Assembly (NCBI GenBank): GCA_015179025.1
Contig: WHUX01000007.1
Span: 248,001 to 312,000, forward strand
Length of the DNA: 64,000 bases
Source: Terfezia claveryi
Taxonomy: Eukaryota > Ascomycota > Pezizomycetes > Pezizales > Pezizaceae
Direction: 5' to 3'
How positions within the stretch are numbered: the stretch's first letter is position 1; the number at the start of each line of letters is the position of its first letter. The notes under the pieces are model-generated. The model saw only the letters and a list, made by a program, of their open reading frames with translations, was not told the origin of the DNA and searched no databases. Made by a program: the position numbers and the translations under genes. This document shows positions 37,951 to 48,411 of this stretch, piece after piece.

Positions 37951-39100
37951 ATACACTCTGATAGACCCTAACCAAATAACGCATGTTTTCCAACTCTATT
38001 GGATACCTCAGTCCTCCCTTCGGTAGTCTATACCAATTGGAATCTTCTGAAACAATCTTTTTCCAGACGCCATTACCATCCTCATCACCCTGACGTCCAA
38101 CCAATATCAAGTCCAGTAACCATGGCATTGGGTATTCCCTTTCCCCCACTTTCACCATCGAATAACTCCCAGCACTTTCTACTATCATCAACAAAGCACC
38201 ACTAGACACCTTAGCGCCAAGAGAGGAAAGGAAGGCCGTGGCGTTGGAGGTGGATTGTGTGAATAGCTCGTTTGTGGTGAATAGTAGTGTTATTAATGCT
38301 GTAGATTTTGTAATCAAAGATGCAGTGGATGGTGAGAGAACATCCCCTTGGTGGAAAGTTGCTGAAAATAGATTTGGGGAGACAAAAGGTGAGTGAGACT
38401 CAGAATATTGTGTGAGGGACGACACCAAAGAAGAGATGGTATTCGTCCAAGAGGCTATATCGATTGTAGTTACGTGAAGCCGTGAGAGTGAGGACCTAAT
38501 TGATTCGTTTCTCTCCTTTTGCTCCTGGTTACCTTCGGGGTTACTAGGAGCTTCATCCGGGTCCTTTGTTTCGCTGGGTTGCTCGCTCCTATGCTCCAGA
38601 GCCTTTGCTTCCTCCTCTTGTATTACTCCACTCCCTTCAGCCAATTCTTTAACTACAGCGGCAATTCCCACAACTTCTGCTCCTGCGCCGCCTCCAATAC
38701 AAACAACCTGTGAATTTTTGTTGTACCCCACTTCCCCCACATCAAATACCCTTCGAATGTCGTTGCAAGTGTCTAGAAAAATCCTTTTGTAAGCCAGAGC
38801 CCTACTTGGGCTCCACCTCACAACATACGCCTGCAGATACTCTTCCGAACCAAACGCTCTTAAATAATCTCTCTTGTATAAATGCCCTTTGACTTCTTGT
38901 AAAGTCTGGGGAAGCGTATCTGTAAATGCATAGGAAAATGTGCGCCTAAAGATCGTGAGAATTTCTTGCTCTGATTGCGCTGCTGAACTGTCTGGTTCCG
39001 GCTTCCTGTTGGGTTTTACGGGGGGTGCGGCCTTCCGTTTGCTCTGAACTGAAGACGGTGGTTTGGAATTGAAATTTTTGTGGGCTCCTTGCGAAGGCAT
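37949..39100 (-). CDS. BMT6: Bmt6-like 25S rRNA (uracil-N3)-methyltransferase
   Basis: Single exon, 383 residues from MPSQGAHKNFNS. Rossmann-type SAM-dependent methyltransferase of the DUF3115 family; in yeast Bmt6 methylates one uridine of 25S rRNA in the nucleolus. Family marks: EILTIFRRTFSYAFTDTLPQ, then EVKGHLYKRDYLRAFGSEEY, the nearly invariant RWSPSRALAYKRIF, and the SAM motif I VVCIGGGAGAEVVG. A Glu-rich loop (about residues 170-205) separates motif I from LHVTTIDIASWTNTI. The basic Lys/Pro N-terminus suits nucleolar targeting. Later strands TALITLLFTTNELF and GALLMIVESAGSYS complete the fold. No lesion seen. Confidence 0.88.
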   Translation of the reverse strand: MPSQGAHKNFNSKPPSSVQSKRKAAPPVKPNRKPEPDSSAAQSEQEILTIFRRTFSYAFTDTLPQTLQEVKGHLYKRDYLRAFGSEEYLQAYVVRWSPSRALAYKRIFLDTCNDIRRVFDVGEVGYNKNSQVVCIGGGAGAEVVGIAAVVKELAEGSGVIQEEEAKALEHRSEQPSETKDPDEAPSNPEGNQEQKERNESIRSSLSRLHVTTIDIASWTNTISSLVSSLTQYSESHSPFVSPNLFSATFHQGDVLSPSTASLITKSTALITLLFTTNELFTQSTSNATAFLSSLGAKVSSGALLMIVESAGSYSMVKVGEREYPMPWLLDLILVGRQGDEDGNGVWKKIVSEDSNWYRLPKGGLRYPIELENMRYLVRVYQSV

Positions 39101-39230
39101 GTCGTTGGCACAATAGGAAGATTTTACATTAATTAGCCTCTACCGGTATCTACTTTTGTATGCAGTTTGTCTAGCTAGACTATAAAAAGTCTAGGCTTGA
39201 TGCTAGTATCTCTGGTATTCGCTAAACCTT

Positions 39231-39259
39231 GCTAAACCTTAGTCTGGTTAGCTAAACCT
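39231..39259. mobile_element. 11-bp truncated head between 9-bp direct repeats
   Basis: TAGTCTGGTTA (39240-39250) lies between GCTAAACCT at 39231-39239 and 39251-39259. A third GCTAAACCT lies at 39221-39229, so local tandem duplication also occurred. Confidence 0.6.
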
Positions 39260-39266
39260 GTACCCC

Positions 39267-39284
39267 GTACTAGTCTGGTTGTAC
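39267..39284. mobile_element. 10-bp truncated head between GTAC repeats
   Basis: TAGTCTGGTT (39271-39280) is flanked by GTAC on both sides. The flank is short, so this alone is weak evidence. Confidence 0.45.
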
Positions 39285-40001
39285 AGCACCATTTGGGATT
39301 CGAACTCACATGTAGACCAGCACCATATCTTGACTGCTGATTATGTATTCAGTTATTCAGCAGCATCACAATATGCTTTACATACATTGTTATATGTTAG
39401 ACTTATACCCATATTCTATGCTTCATCATTTTTAAAGCATTCAACAAATGGTTTTAACATATTCGCCAATGAATGCTTGCCTATAAATCTGACTACTCTA
39501 AAACGGGAACCAGTTTCAAAGTCATCTCAATGAACGCCCTTGACACGGGTGGTCATTGAAGTAGACTTAATAGAACCTGAATGAGAGCAAAGCTGTTGGT
39601 TCCTGGATGACCATTGACAGATCGAATCCTATGATCTACCTCACATAGGTATGGTCGCCCACTCTTCTCTGGCATTACAAACGATACTCACCTAAGTAGA
39701 CGGTATGGTATATAGCCTCTGGCGAGGGGTAGTTGCAACCGGACTAGATATGGTATTCTGGTTAACAATACGGATTTTCTTGGGAGGGTTGGGGGAGGGG
39801 ATTCAATGGTATTACAGGTATTATAGGTAAGTCTCCCGCCCATTGAGAGTGAGAGATGTGGGTATCAGTTGATATCAGGAAGCATAACGGGTAGAATCAA
39901 TATTACTCCAACCAGTTAATCTCCTCGTGCCGAGAATCCCAATTAGGTAGTCTCGAGATCTGCCCTATTTTCCCCTTCCCACCGAGACTGCTGCTATTCC
40001 C

Positions 40002-40016
40002 TAGTCTGGTTGGCAC
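40002..40016 (+). repeat. 15-bp insertion head upstream of secreted-protein gene
   Basis: TAGTCTGGTTGGCAC, followed by AACCTCCTCCTC with no clear hairpin or target duplication. It lies about 130 bases before the ATG at 40147, so it may be in the promoter or 5' UTR. Confidence 0.6.
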
Positions 40017-40146
40017 AACCTCCTCCTCATATCACTACACCACTACACTACTACACCACCAGTTTGTCTACTCTGCACATTCCTTCTGAGAACCCAGTCA
40101 CTCTCTTCGTACTCTCCATCCTAGCTCTAAGTACATACTTCCCACA

Positions 40147-41105
40147 ATGTTTGGCAAGGCTTTTCTATCTCTCGCTTCCTTACTTTTATCAGGGTTTATT
40201 TTTATTACCCCATCTCTCGCTGCTCGTGATAAGAACGGACATTGGATTCCCCTACCCCCTGTGGAGACTATTGTTATACACTCCATAGTGGCAAGTCAAG
40301 CTGCTCCACCTGGGAGGTCAAACTTGCTGCTTCAACCGAGAACTGTTACTGCCACGACGACTATTTTCTTCACAACTTTATTGACTGTGTTGTCAATAGC
40401 GACTACTGCAATAACAGGCAGGATGTCAACCGTTCCTTAACATATATCATAGATGATTGCGAGCAGGCTGGGAATAGGCTTATGCCTTACAATTTCGAAG
40501 AGTTGTATAGCTGGTTTTCGGTGGTAGAGAAGGTAGAGAAGACATCTGTGGCCATGCCTGTTGAGCCGACTACCTACACTTGGACATTCTCAGGAATGAA
40601 TTCGTACTTGGAGGTCATTCCTACTGTTTATCCCTGTGGACATAAGCCAACTACTTCTATTGTTGGAAAATCTGTGAGGGGGATCTCTGTTGATACGATC
40701 CCAACTTACCCGACTACCTCTGCCGAGGCTATTCAAATTACAATCACAGAGGCCGTCATGGTTACTGTTACAGTTCAAGTCACCGCTGCGCAATCGCCAC
40801 AGCACGATGCTTATTCTCTAGGAAAAATAAAAGCTCCTGAAACAATGGACTTTTGTCCCACCAACATTACCATTACACACACGAAGCCACTTATCACGAC
40901 CGTTTACTCCTCAATGGATTATACAATCGTTACTGAGGATACAAGATCGGATCGCCCTACTAGCCCCTATACCTTCTGGGATTCTATGCTCACTACTGCC
41001 CCAACGGAATCTGCCGCTACTGAAACCAACACTTCTAGCGCAAGTAGCAAGTTCTCTGGAAAGAGAAATGTTTTTTCGCTGTCACGGGTATGTTGTTTTC
41101 TATGA
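40147..41105 (+). CDS. CFEM-like secreted or surface protein, frame broken after signal peptide
   Basis: The ATG at 40147 encodes a classic signal peptide (MFGKAFLSLASLLLSG.. ending PSLAA) followed by RDKNGHWIPLP. The Cys-rich domain lies in the next frame from about 40250: PCGDYCYTL with eight Cys spaced C-x3-C-x9-C-x13-C-x-C-x11-C-x6-C-x16-C, which resembles a CFEM domain except for a long third spacing. Adding one C to the CCCC or CCCCC run at about 40248-40258 joins the two frames. A Thr/Ser/Val-rich stalk follows (VTVTVQVTAAQ). The end is uncertain: the frame stops at 41105, but a GTATGT donor at about 41090 and TTTTTTAG at about 41126 could splice towards a hydrophobic IIVGFVVIVGW segment. 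Probable cell-surface or effector-like protein; ligand unknown. Confidence 0.65.
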
Positions 41106-41926
41106 TCTTGCTACGAGTTTTTTAGGGATTATCGTGGGCTTTGTGGTGATTGTCGGCTGGGAAATTCCTAATTTTCTTTGAATCCCCCTTCTTTCAAGAT
41201 TGGTGTTATATTCCCTATCTTTGCTATACTTCTTGCTATCACCAATTACCTTTCTGCTATTTATATAGCTGTCATTTGGTTGAAGTTGGAGGGAACTGTA
41301 CCCCACCCTCAATTCCAGACACATAGTTAGCATTTATAAGGGGGTCAAGCGGTATAATCCCTCCAAAAAAAAGGTTTTCTCTTGAAACATACTCCCTACT
41401 ATCTCAGACTTTTGCAGTGGAAGGTCGAGTCAAACAAAAGTAGTCTGGTTGGCACGACCCTCCTCTAGGGAAGAAAGAAAAGTACTATTAAGAAACTTCT
41501 TGGTGGACATTGGGTGGTAGCGTAGGCTTTAGGTACGCCTGTAACGAAACCTGAGAACAGCCTCGAAATGCGGCGAAATAACCTACGCCAACAAGACTAC
41601 AAACATTTAGCAAGTAGCCTCATGATTTAACACCCATAATTTGCACACTGTATGCATAGCAAGATTATATAGATATTGGAGTACACCACATCATAAATCA
41701 ATCTCCACTACTGTTGATATTGTATACTGTCTTTTCTTTAGTACTTGACTCAATACCCTCGTGGATTATATCAAAGAATACACAACTTATAGTCTGGCTC
41801 AGATGTGATTTGCAGTGGGTACAGTTGAGGGTAACATCACCAACCTCCAACGAGGCCAATGCCAAGACAAAACGGCTTCACCGCGCGGGGGTCACTTGCT
41901 TTTTGCTGGCGACGTACAGCAACACA
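41106..41926. other. Spacer before YSA1
   Basis: Holds one short insertion at 41.44 kb. The reading frame upstream of YSA1 is open to 41714 but does not resemble the family. Confidence 0.5.
41432..41484 (+). mobile_element. Head-plus-hairpin insertion with 11-bp duplication
   Basis: TAGTCTGGTTGGCACGACC is followed by the hairpin CCCT-CCTCT-AGGG. The flanks AAACAAAAGTA (41432-41442) and AAAGAAAAGTA (41474-41484) match at 10 of 11. The A-rich context weakens the flank evidence. Confidence 0.6.
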
Positions 41927-42855
41927 ATGCCGGAAGAAACCCGTACCCCCAAAGTCCTCAGCAAAGATATTTTCCAGAGCACCATCGACAGCGAAGAAAC
42001 CAAATGGGTTAATGTCGTGAAGTAGAAACCCAGACTTCCCATCTCATCACAGACGGTGTTTCACAGACTAACACCGTCCCGGGCCGCGGCAGAATAACCT
42101 ACATGAACCAACTTGGCAAGGACGCAACTTGGGAATCAGCAGAACGGACAACCAGGCCGCCAGGGGTGGAGATTGATGGGGTAGGGATAATTGCTGTGTT
42201 AGAGGGGGAAAAGGATGAGCCGGCGAGGATTTTGCTGCAGAAGCAGTTTAGGCCGCCGGTGGGGAGGATGTGTATTGAAGTACCGGCGGGGTTGATTGAT
42301 GCAGGGGAGACGCCGGAGGAATGTGCTGTGAGTCTACGACCTTGGAGAAGCAGCTAGGGGTGGTGATAATTTGATTGGAGGGCTGGATTCCTATGGGAGT
42401 TACTGATCAGAGTGGGAGTAGTTGAGAGAGTTACAAGAAGAGACAGGGTATTATGGACAAATCGTTAAGACGGAAGATGGGATGGAGAGGAGTTGTATGA
42501 TGTATAATGATCCTGGTAAACCCAACCCCCCTTTCCCCCCCCCCGCCCCCGGGACGCCGCAAAATAACCTTTACGGAGCTATAGTCTAACACTTTCTTCT
42601 TGCCGCCCATTCAAAGGGTTTTGTAATACGAATTTGCATTTCATCCATGTTAAAGTAGACCTTACGGATCCCCGGAATAAGAAGCCGGAACCTAAGCTCG
42701 AGGAGAATGAGTTTATTGAATGCTTTACGGTGCCATTGAGGGATATGTGGCAGATGTGTAGGGATTTGGAGAAGGAGGGATATGCAATCGATGCAAGGGT
42801 GGGTACGCTGGCTGAGGGGTTTGAGATTATGAAGAAGTGGAGTCATATTTGGTGA
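41927..42855 (+). CDS. YSA1: ADP-ribose pyrophosphatase, Nudix family
   Basis: Hydrolyses ADP-ribose to AMP and ribose-5-phosphate. Exons 41927-42021, 42093-42327, 42422-42515, 42617-42855 splice in phase to about 220 residues. The first junction gives KWVNVVKITYMNQLGKDATWE, the usual Ysa1 N-terminus. The Nudix box reads GLIDAGETPEECA, intron, LRELQEETGY, so the GX5EX7REUXEEXGU motif is complete but split by an intron. Flanking Ysa1 marks are QFRPPVGRMCIEVPAGL, MMYNDPGFCNTN and the C-terminal FIECFTVPL. The third intron contains a ten-C run. Catalytic glutamates are intact, so the enzyme should be active. Confidence 0.93.
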
Positions 42856-45800
42856 GCTGGAAAGGGATATGGGGATATATGGATTTTAATGTCTCTGGGA
42901 TACTAGACTAGGTTTATGCGGATTTTGTTGGGTGCTTATCTGGTGCTGTAATGAAACACATTGCGGTGCGCGAGGTGATGTAGCCATTCATAGCCCCTAT
43001 GGAGAGTACTAACGGAGACATCATGCATGAAACTACTGTGCATGACACAACGGCCACAGGAGTAGTATAAGCTTTCCATTTTCGAAGGTAAGTACACACA
43101 GTCGTAGAGGGAGGGAAACTTGTTGGTATGGGAATTGATTGCGTGAGTTTAACGCTGCTGAAATAGGATCTAGGCAGGGCTTACAGCTTAACAGAACCAT
43201 ATCCAATAAGATGCGAGTACCCAGTGGTAATATTCCTTTGCATGTATGAGCATTGAAGTATTCCCGGACTTGTACAGCCTCTACCAGTAGATACGTTGTC
43301 ATACACACTTGGCATCCAACATGTGCATACAGCCTAATGCTTGCTCCCCGCTTAACTGCATAAGTTGTGTGATGCCATGGGGCTTGTGCCAACCAGACTT
43401 CGTTAACGTTTGTTTTTTGGATAGCAACTACGTAACAAGGCATTCATTCACAAACCAGAGCCCCTGTAGCGAGTATATAGCCTCGTACTAACCAGTCTGT
43501 TGTCTCCGGGTAGTCTGGCTTCATTTTCGTCCGGTACAATTGGTTTATATCAAGGTTCATCTGCCAGGGTTATATTTGTGCGCGTCTCGACTTGCCATAG
43601 TCTCGTACCAGTTATACGTTTTTTTCAGGGCTGTCAACTAGCAGCCAAATAGATCTAACACTCATGACAGGCTTACGGAAACATATTAAGACAGTCTCGA
43701 ACTACAGAAATCCTTGAGTACTTGGATATTCACTTAAGCACCTTCACAGCACAGTATACATTGCGTTAGGAGCTCAGTCTCGTTGGAGGCTGCACTCTGA
43801 GAGTAACGATTCTTTGTGAACGAGTTCACTTACCCTTTGCAGAACCTAGTCCTATCAAAGACGTTTTGTGTTCCTATTCAGGAAGTCGCTCTCTCCCTCA
43901 ACCCTGCTCACCCGTTCTCCATCTCTGCAGAAAACGATTAATCAGACTACTGTCCCTGCACTATCGTGAAAGTCCAGCGACTGATAAGGGCAATGCCAAG
44001 ACCGCCTGCCAAGTCGGGCCAACCAAATCCGTATAAATAGTCTACCGTCCCCTTTTCCCTTCTTCTCCACACAACATATCAAACAGTAAGTCAACCCCAA
44101 TGCTACACTTCTTTCCCTACCAACTTTTTGGCAACGACTAACATAGTCTATAGAGCCTAGTGACGATACAAAGAGAGTTCACGACTTCGACACCTAGATA
44201 TGGTTCTTCTGTTATTCTAGTCCATCTTGTATGACCTAGCTAGCAGTTGAACCAATCAAATGTCCTAACATGGGTGGCCATTAAGAACGGAAATCGGAAG
44301 GCTTGTGGTTTGTTTCTTGCTTTTATCTGTTCCTCAGGGGGTTTCCAAGAATGAAGCTCTGACATCTCAAATTGTGTTCGATTTATTTTTTCACAATCCC
44401 ATTTGCTGTTGATGATTCCCTCGCATTCAACTCTGAGGCTGCGACCATGGATAAGTGAAGCATAATCCGACTGGGCTACCAGATATTATGTCAAGGCAGA
44501 GGACTGAATGTGATGTGGCAGTTGATTGCGGCTCTGCTCGATCTTTCATTACTTGGGTTCGACTCCTAAGTATGCACTCGTTTGAATCACCATTTAGGGG
44601 CTAGTAGGCATGATTCGTAGTCTCTCATTCTGTCGGTTGCATTCTGAACTTGTCTGAGCATCTGGTCCTTCTACTAGGAGTACTGAAACAGTGCTGGTTG
44701 GATGGCGATGATGAGAAATGCTAATTTGTAGTTTTCAATCGGAGGCGGTGGTAGCTGTTGAAAATTTCCAACCTGGTTTGAGACAAATGTTGCTTCATTC
44801 GTTGGTTGCTCTAGTAAGTTACAAACCATTTTTGCCTTATGATGATCATACAAAAGCCAAATCTAAGTTGCTTTGCTCTGTACTGGCTACGTCTGACAGA
44901 GAAAGCACGCCTGACCTATTATCCGCCGCGTCAGAATCCTTGTAGGATACCAGGCAACGCGAGTAATAGGATGGGAATGATTAATAAAGGAGAGTTGACT
45001 GAAGGCCCTTCTTTCAAGGATGCTTTGTAGTTTCTAAGGTTACTTTTGCTGTAATTCCCTGTCTTGTTTATTCTTGCTTCATATATGGGGATTGTATTTG
45101 TCTATTTGCAATGAGTGTTGAGCGGGATTCGGCACGAGCCTATTCAGCTGGCTGCCACTTGTGAATCTCTGGTTGTAATCACTGGGGTTTACGGAAGATG
45201 TAGGTTTTAAAAACATAAGCCAATCTCCTGTCAACTAATCTCCTGTCAACTTAAGAACCCTTTTCTAACCATTCTGCAAAACCACTCCTACACAGCGACC
45301 ACTGCTGTCCTCTCCGAACAGGCGCGCTCATTCCACCGTTTTCACGTCCACCCTACAACAAAGGCAAAATGAATGAGCAGCGTAGCCCCTAGCCTCCGCT
45401 ACTTCGCCTTGTTGTGTGAATGACCTACCGACTGGTGCCGGGGGTGAGCAGGATGATGGCAAGAGCAGTGAAGAAGGCGCGGAAATTGGTACTAAAAGTA
45501 GCGCGCGGAAAGTGTCGAAGGGGATGAGATCAAATGTACTAGTTTGGCAAGACGGTATGGTATGGAGCATCGATATTCACACCATCATAAACACCTACGT
45601 ACAGAAAGAGTGCAGGTTTGCTAGAAGCAAGAGGATTATGACAGCTCTAGAGCTACGAGTCATCTATCATCCATGTTTAGTTACCCCTAAACCTCTCCAA
45701 TTTCTATTCCTAGTCCTTCCTAGGTAAGCATGAGAGAAGGAATAAGTGTCAAGTACTAACCAACGAATAGCAACGCCAAAGAGAGCAATACTATCACCAT

Positions 45801-46743
45801 ATCCCATTCTAGAAGATAGCAGTACGAATTGCACCCGAAAACAGGGTTCTCAATGCAGAGAAGGTAAAAGAAAGAGGGAAGCTGAGATATGCAATTCCCT
45901 CCGGCTATTGCCACATAAAATACCAGAAGTTAAATCATACATCAACCCCTAGAAATTCCATCCATACCACTGCCCTCCTAAACCAAACCCGGACCCATTA
46001 TCAGAAAGCGGGAGGCCTAAGAAATTTTCTTTGAGTTAATCGTGTTATTAGACTGTTCAGACCATATAGCAGTTTGATCATCATGATGAGCTATTTCAAA
46101 TCTATTGTCTACTTAAAACATCTGCAGTCAGTCAGACAGATGTGGGATCTAGCCATGACTTTTTATAATGAATGGTGACACGTAGTTCTAATCGTTATTA
46201 TGGGCAATTGATATTTGCTTCCTGGCAAACCTTCTACATAGTTCCGATACTTGTGGATGAGCACCATAAGCTTTATATACCCTGATATACTAAATTCGGA
46301 CGTACTACCAACGGTTATGTAAGCCCTTACCGACAGAGGTCAGGTCACGGAATGCATCATTGAAGTAAACGTCGTGGGGCTTATTCGCCCCATCATTTCT
46401 CCGTATTTAGCTTAGATTAGTCAGTGTGATCAGAGCCTTGGCGCTCGTGAAGGCCTTATGCCTGGTATGTTTTGAAGAATGGAACATCATCACACCACAC
46501 GTCGTAAGACCGCAATATTCAAAACGGAAAAACACAACAATTATCAATACGTTCTTTAGGTTAAAACACTCCGGACCAAGAAAAGCAAAGCCACAATCTA
46601 CCCTCCAAACCCTACCAGGTCTAGCCCTACCAATAAAATTATAAACAATAACCATGCATGAAACAAAAACACCAAAACACAAAGAAACTCGTTTTTCCAA
46701 CCTCCATCCCGATCAAACTCCCTCCAAAGCAGTTGTACAAAAT
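42856..46743. other. 3.9-kb gene-less stretch
   Basis: No gene is supported on either strand. Notable: a reverse insertion head at 43386-43399; truncated TAGTCTGG motifs at 43511; a promoter-like TATAAATAG at about 44033 followed by pyrimidine-rich DNA and CAAACAGTAAGT but no coding sequence; and an isolated GGTTCGACTCC at 44556-44566 without a foldable tRNA around it. Confidence 0.5.
43386..43399 (-). repeat. Reverse copy of the short insertion head
   Basis: GTGCCAACCAGACT. No convincing flanking duplication. Confidence 0.5.
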
Positions 46744-47343
46744 TTATACATTGCTATGAGGATACCCTGTTTTCGCCCTCCCCCCACGAATCGTATTGAT
46801 CCACGACCCCGAATGTGTGTACTTCCTATCTCGATTGAACATAATAAACCCAATAACTGTGGTAATTATCCACATTAACCACGCCGCCAAGCTGAACCAG
46901 ACGGAGACCTTTAACTCCTGGCAATTATGACTGCTCCCACAAGTTCGTGGTATATAACTAAAAACCAGTCAGTCTCATCCCATCAACCAAGTTAATCGTT
47001 CAAATGACGGGAGGGAGCAAACTTACTTCCTCCCCCAAATCGCAAATACAATCAACCAAAACCCACTCAACGCCCCATCTACAAAGAAAAATCTCCAATG
47101 GGTAATCTGCGGCACCATCCATATTATCGTCACAATAAGTGAGATACTGGAGATTACTACGGAGAAGATCCAGTCGCTGTGGATTGTGTTGTTGGAGTTG
47201 CGTGCGGACTGGATGTCCCCGCCCCAGATTACGATAGTGGCGAGGGCGCAAATGAGCTGCAGAAGGCGAAGGGTATAGTGGACGATGATGAGAGGGATAC
47301 CGCCGGCGCGGTGGGAGCGGTTGTCCGTAGATTTTTCAATCAT
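46744..47343 (-). CDS. MARVEL-domain four-helix membrane protein
   Basis: About 176 residues from exons 47343-47027 and 46957-46744, in phase (GRK donor, AA plus T makes Asn). Four membrane segments are visible: IPLIIVHYTLRLLQLICALATIVIWG, IFSVVISSISLIVTIIWMV, FFFVDGALSGFWLIVFAIWG in exon 1 and KVSVWFSLAAWLMWIITTVIGFIMF (shown from its start) in exon 2. A loop carries paired Cys (RTCGSSHNC), typical of fungal MARVEL proteins. The C-terminal cytosolic tail is basic and Gly-rich. MARVEL proteins sit in sterol-rich membrane domains; the exact role is unknown. A model taking exon 1 alone would lose the fourth helix. Confidence 0.85.
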
Positions 47344-48411
47344 CTTTGTAGTGAGACGAAAGGAGGTCTTGGGAGAAGATGCGTCTAAGATACTGGTAGG
47401 TAGATGCAGAGCGAAACTGATGCTAATATCGACAAGTAATGTGTAACGGGGGAGGGAGGGAGGTACTCAGTACACTCTCACTCTCTTTCAATTATTAAAA
47501 GATATATCGAAGTTTTTATCAGACCGTATGCTGAATGAGGCTCGCTCGTTTATAACTGCTTAGGCTCTGCCTTTTAAGAAGAGAAAAGTGACTGTGCCCT
47601 GCTTTATAGAGTCTCCACTGGCATGCGGAGGGGCCACAGGGCAATATATACCCCAAATCCAGTTTTTTTGTGTATCAATATTCCATAGGTAGCCACGATG
47701 GTGCGCTGGCCAATAATTCCATTTGCATCTTTCAAACGATCAAACAGGAGTAGACGCCCTCGGTTTCGGTGGCTCCTATTTTTTTCTTTTTCTTGCTTCG
47801 CTTCCATGACGCGAATGGGGCGACGATCTCGTGTGGTGCCAGTCAGTCTCAGACATATGCACTCCGCCCTACGCATACACCCGTGCTGAGGAATGGGCAT
47901 CTGCCCAAACAGCAAGTCCCGCCCTGCCAAGAAATCCACTACCGGTAGCTAAAGTGTGGCGTCTATCTTTGCATGCGCAATTGTGGCTACTGTCTACTTG
48001 AGACGTTTGATAGGCAAAAGGGGAAACATACCACCGCTGATCACGTCAAAAATAAATATGTATACAGAAACGTAGGTACTATACAAATACACCAAAACGC
48101 CATGAAAGCCAATTAAAAAAAAAATAAAAATCTAATAAAAGGCACAAAAAAGGCAGGAGGCAGCTCGAGCTCTAGAGACAAAAATAATCCGCCCCAATCC
48201 CCATCTCACTGGACATCGGGAAGATCAAACATTTCCCCGCAACTACCACGCCCAGGGTCAACAGGTATACAGCTGTACCTGAAATTGCCGATTTCTTGGG
48301 TATCCATTCAGATGAATTCAACAGCATCATGCCACAGCCAGGACAACTCAAAGCCCTACCCGGAGTTTTAAACTTCCGAATCAAAACCTTTTGTGGATGT
48401 CGACCGCCACC
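47344..48411. other. Spacer between MARVEL gene and MCC alpha
   Basis: Promoter of the MARVEL gene and 3' region of MCC alpha. The minus-strand frame at 48384-48172 (LSCPGCGMMLL..) is probably 3' UTR; I do not call it a gene. Confidence 0.5.

Larger units (their letters stand above)
39101..40146. other. 1-kb spacer rich in short insertions
   Basis: BMT6 upstream region and promoter side of the secreted-protein gene at 40147. Three copies or truncated copies of the TAGTCTGGTT head occur at 39.24, 39.27 and 40.00 kb. CTACAC-rich DNA lies at 40030-40060. No gene seen. Confidence 0.5.

Noticed and set aside
39297..39307. tRNA-like B-box on the minus strand (AGTTCGAATCC)
   Set aside because: The T-stem does not pair and no A-box lies at the right distance; at most a fossil.
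44556..44566. Perfect tRNA B-box GGTTCGACTCC
   Set aside because: A T-arm can be drawn, but the upstream 60 bases give no acceptor, D or anticodon stem that pairs, so no tRNA is called.
45125..45137. GATTCGGCACGAG, close to a cDNA-library adapter sequence
   Set aside because: One mismatch, no restriction-site continuity and no vector sequence around it; probably chance in intergenic DNA.
48172..48384. 70-codon minus-strand frame with CPGC and a hydrophobic segment
   Set aside because: Lies just downstream of the mccA stop on the same strand, most likely 3' UTR; no homolog recognised.
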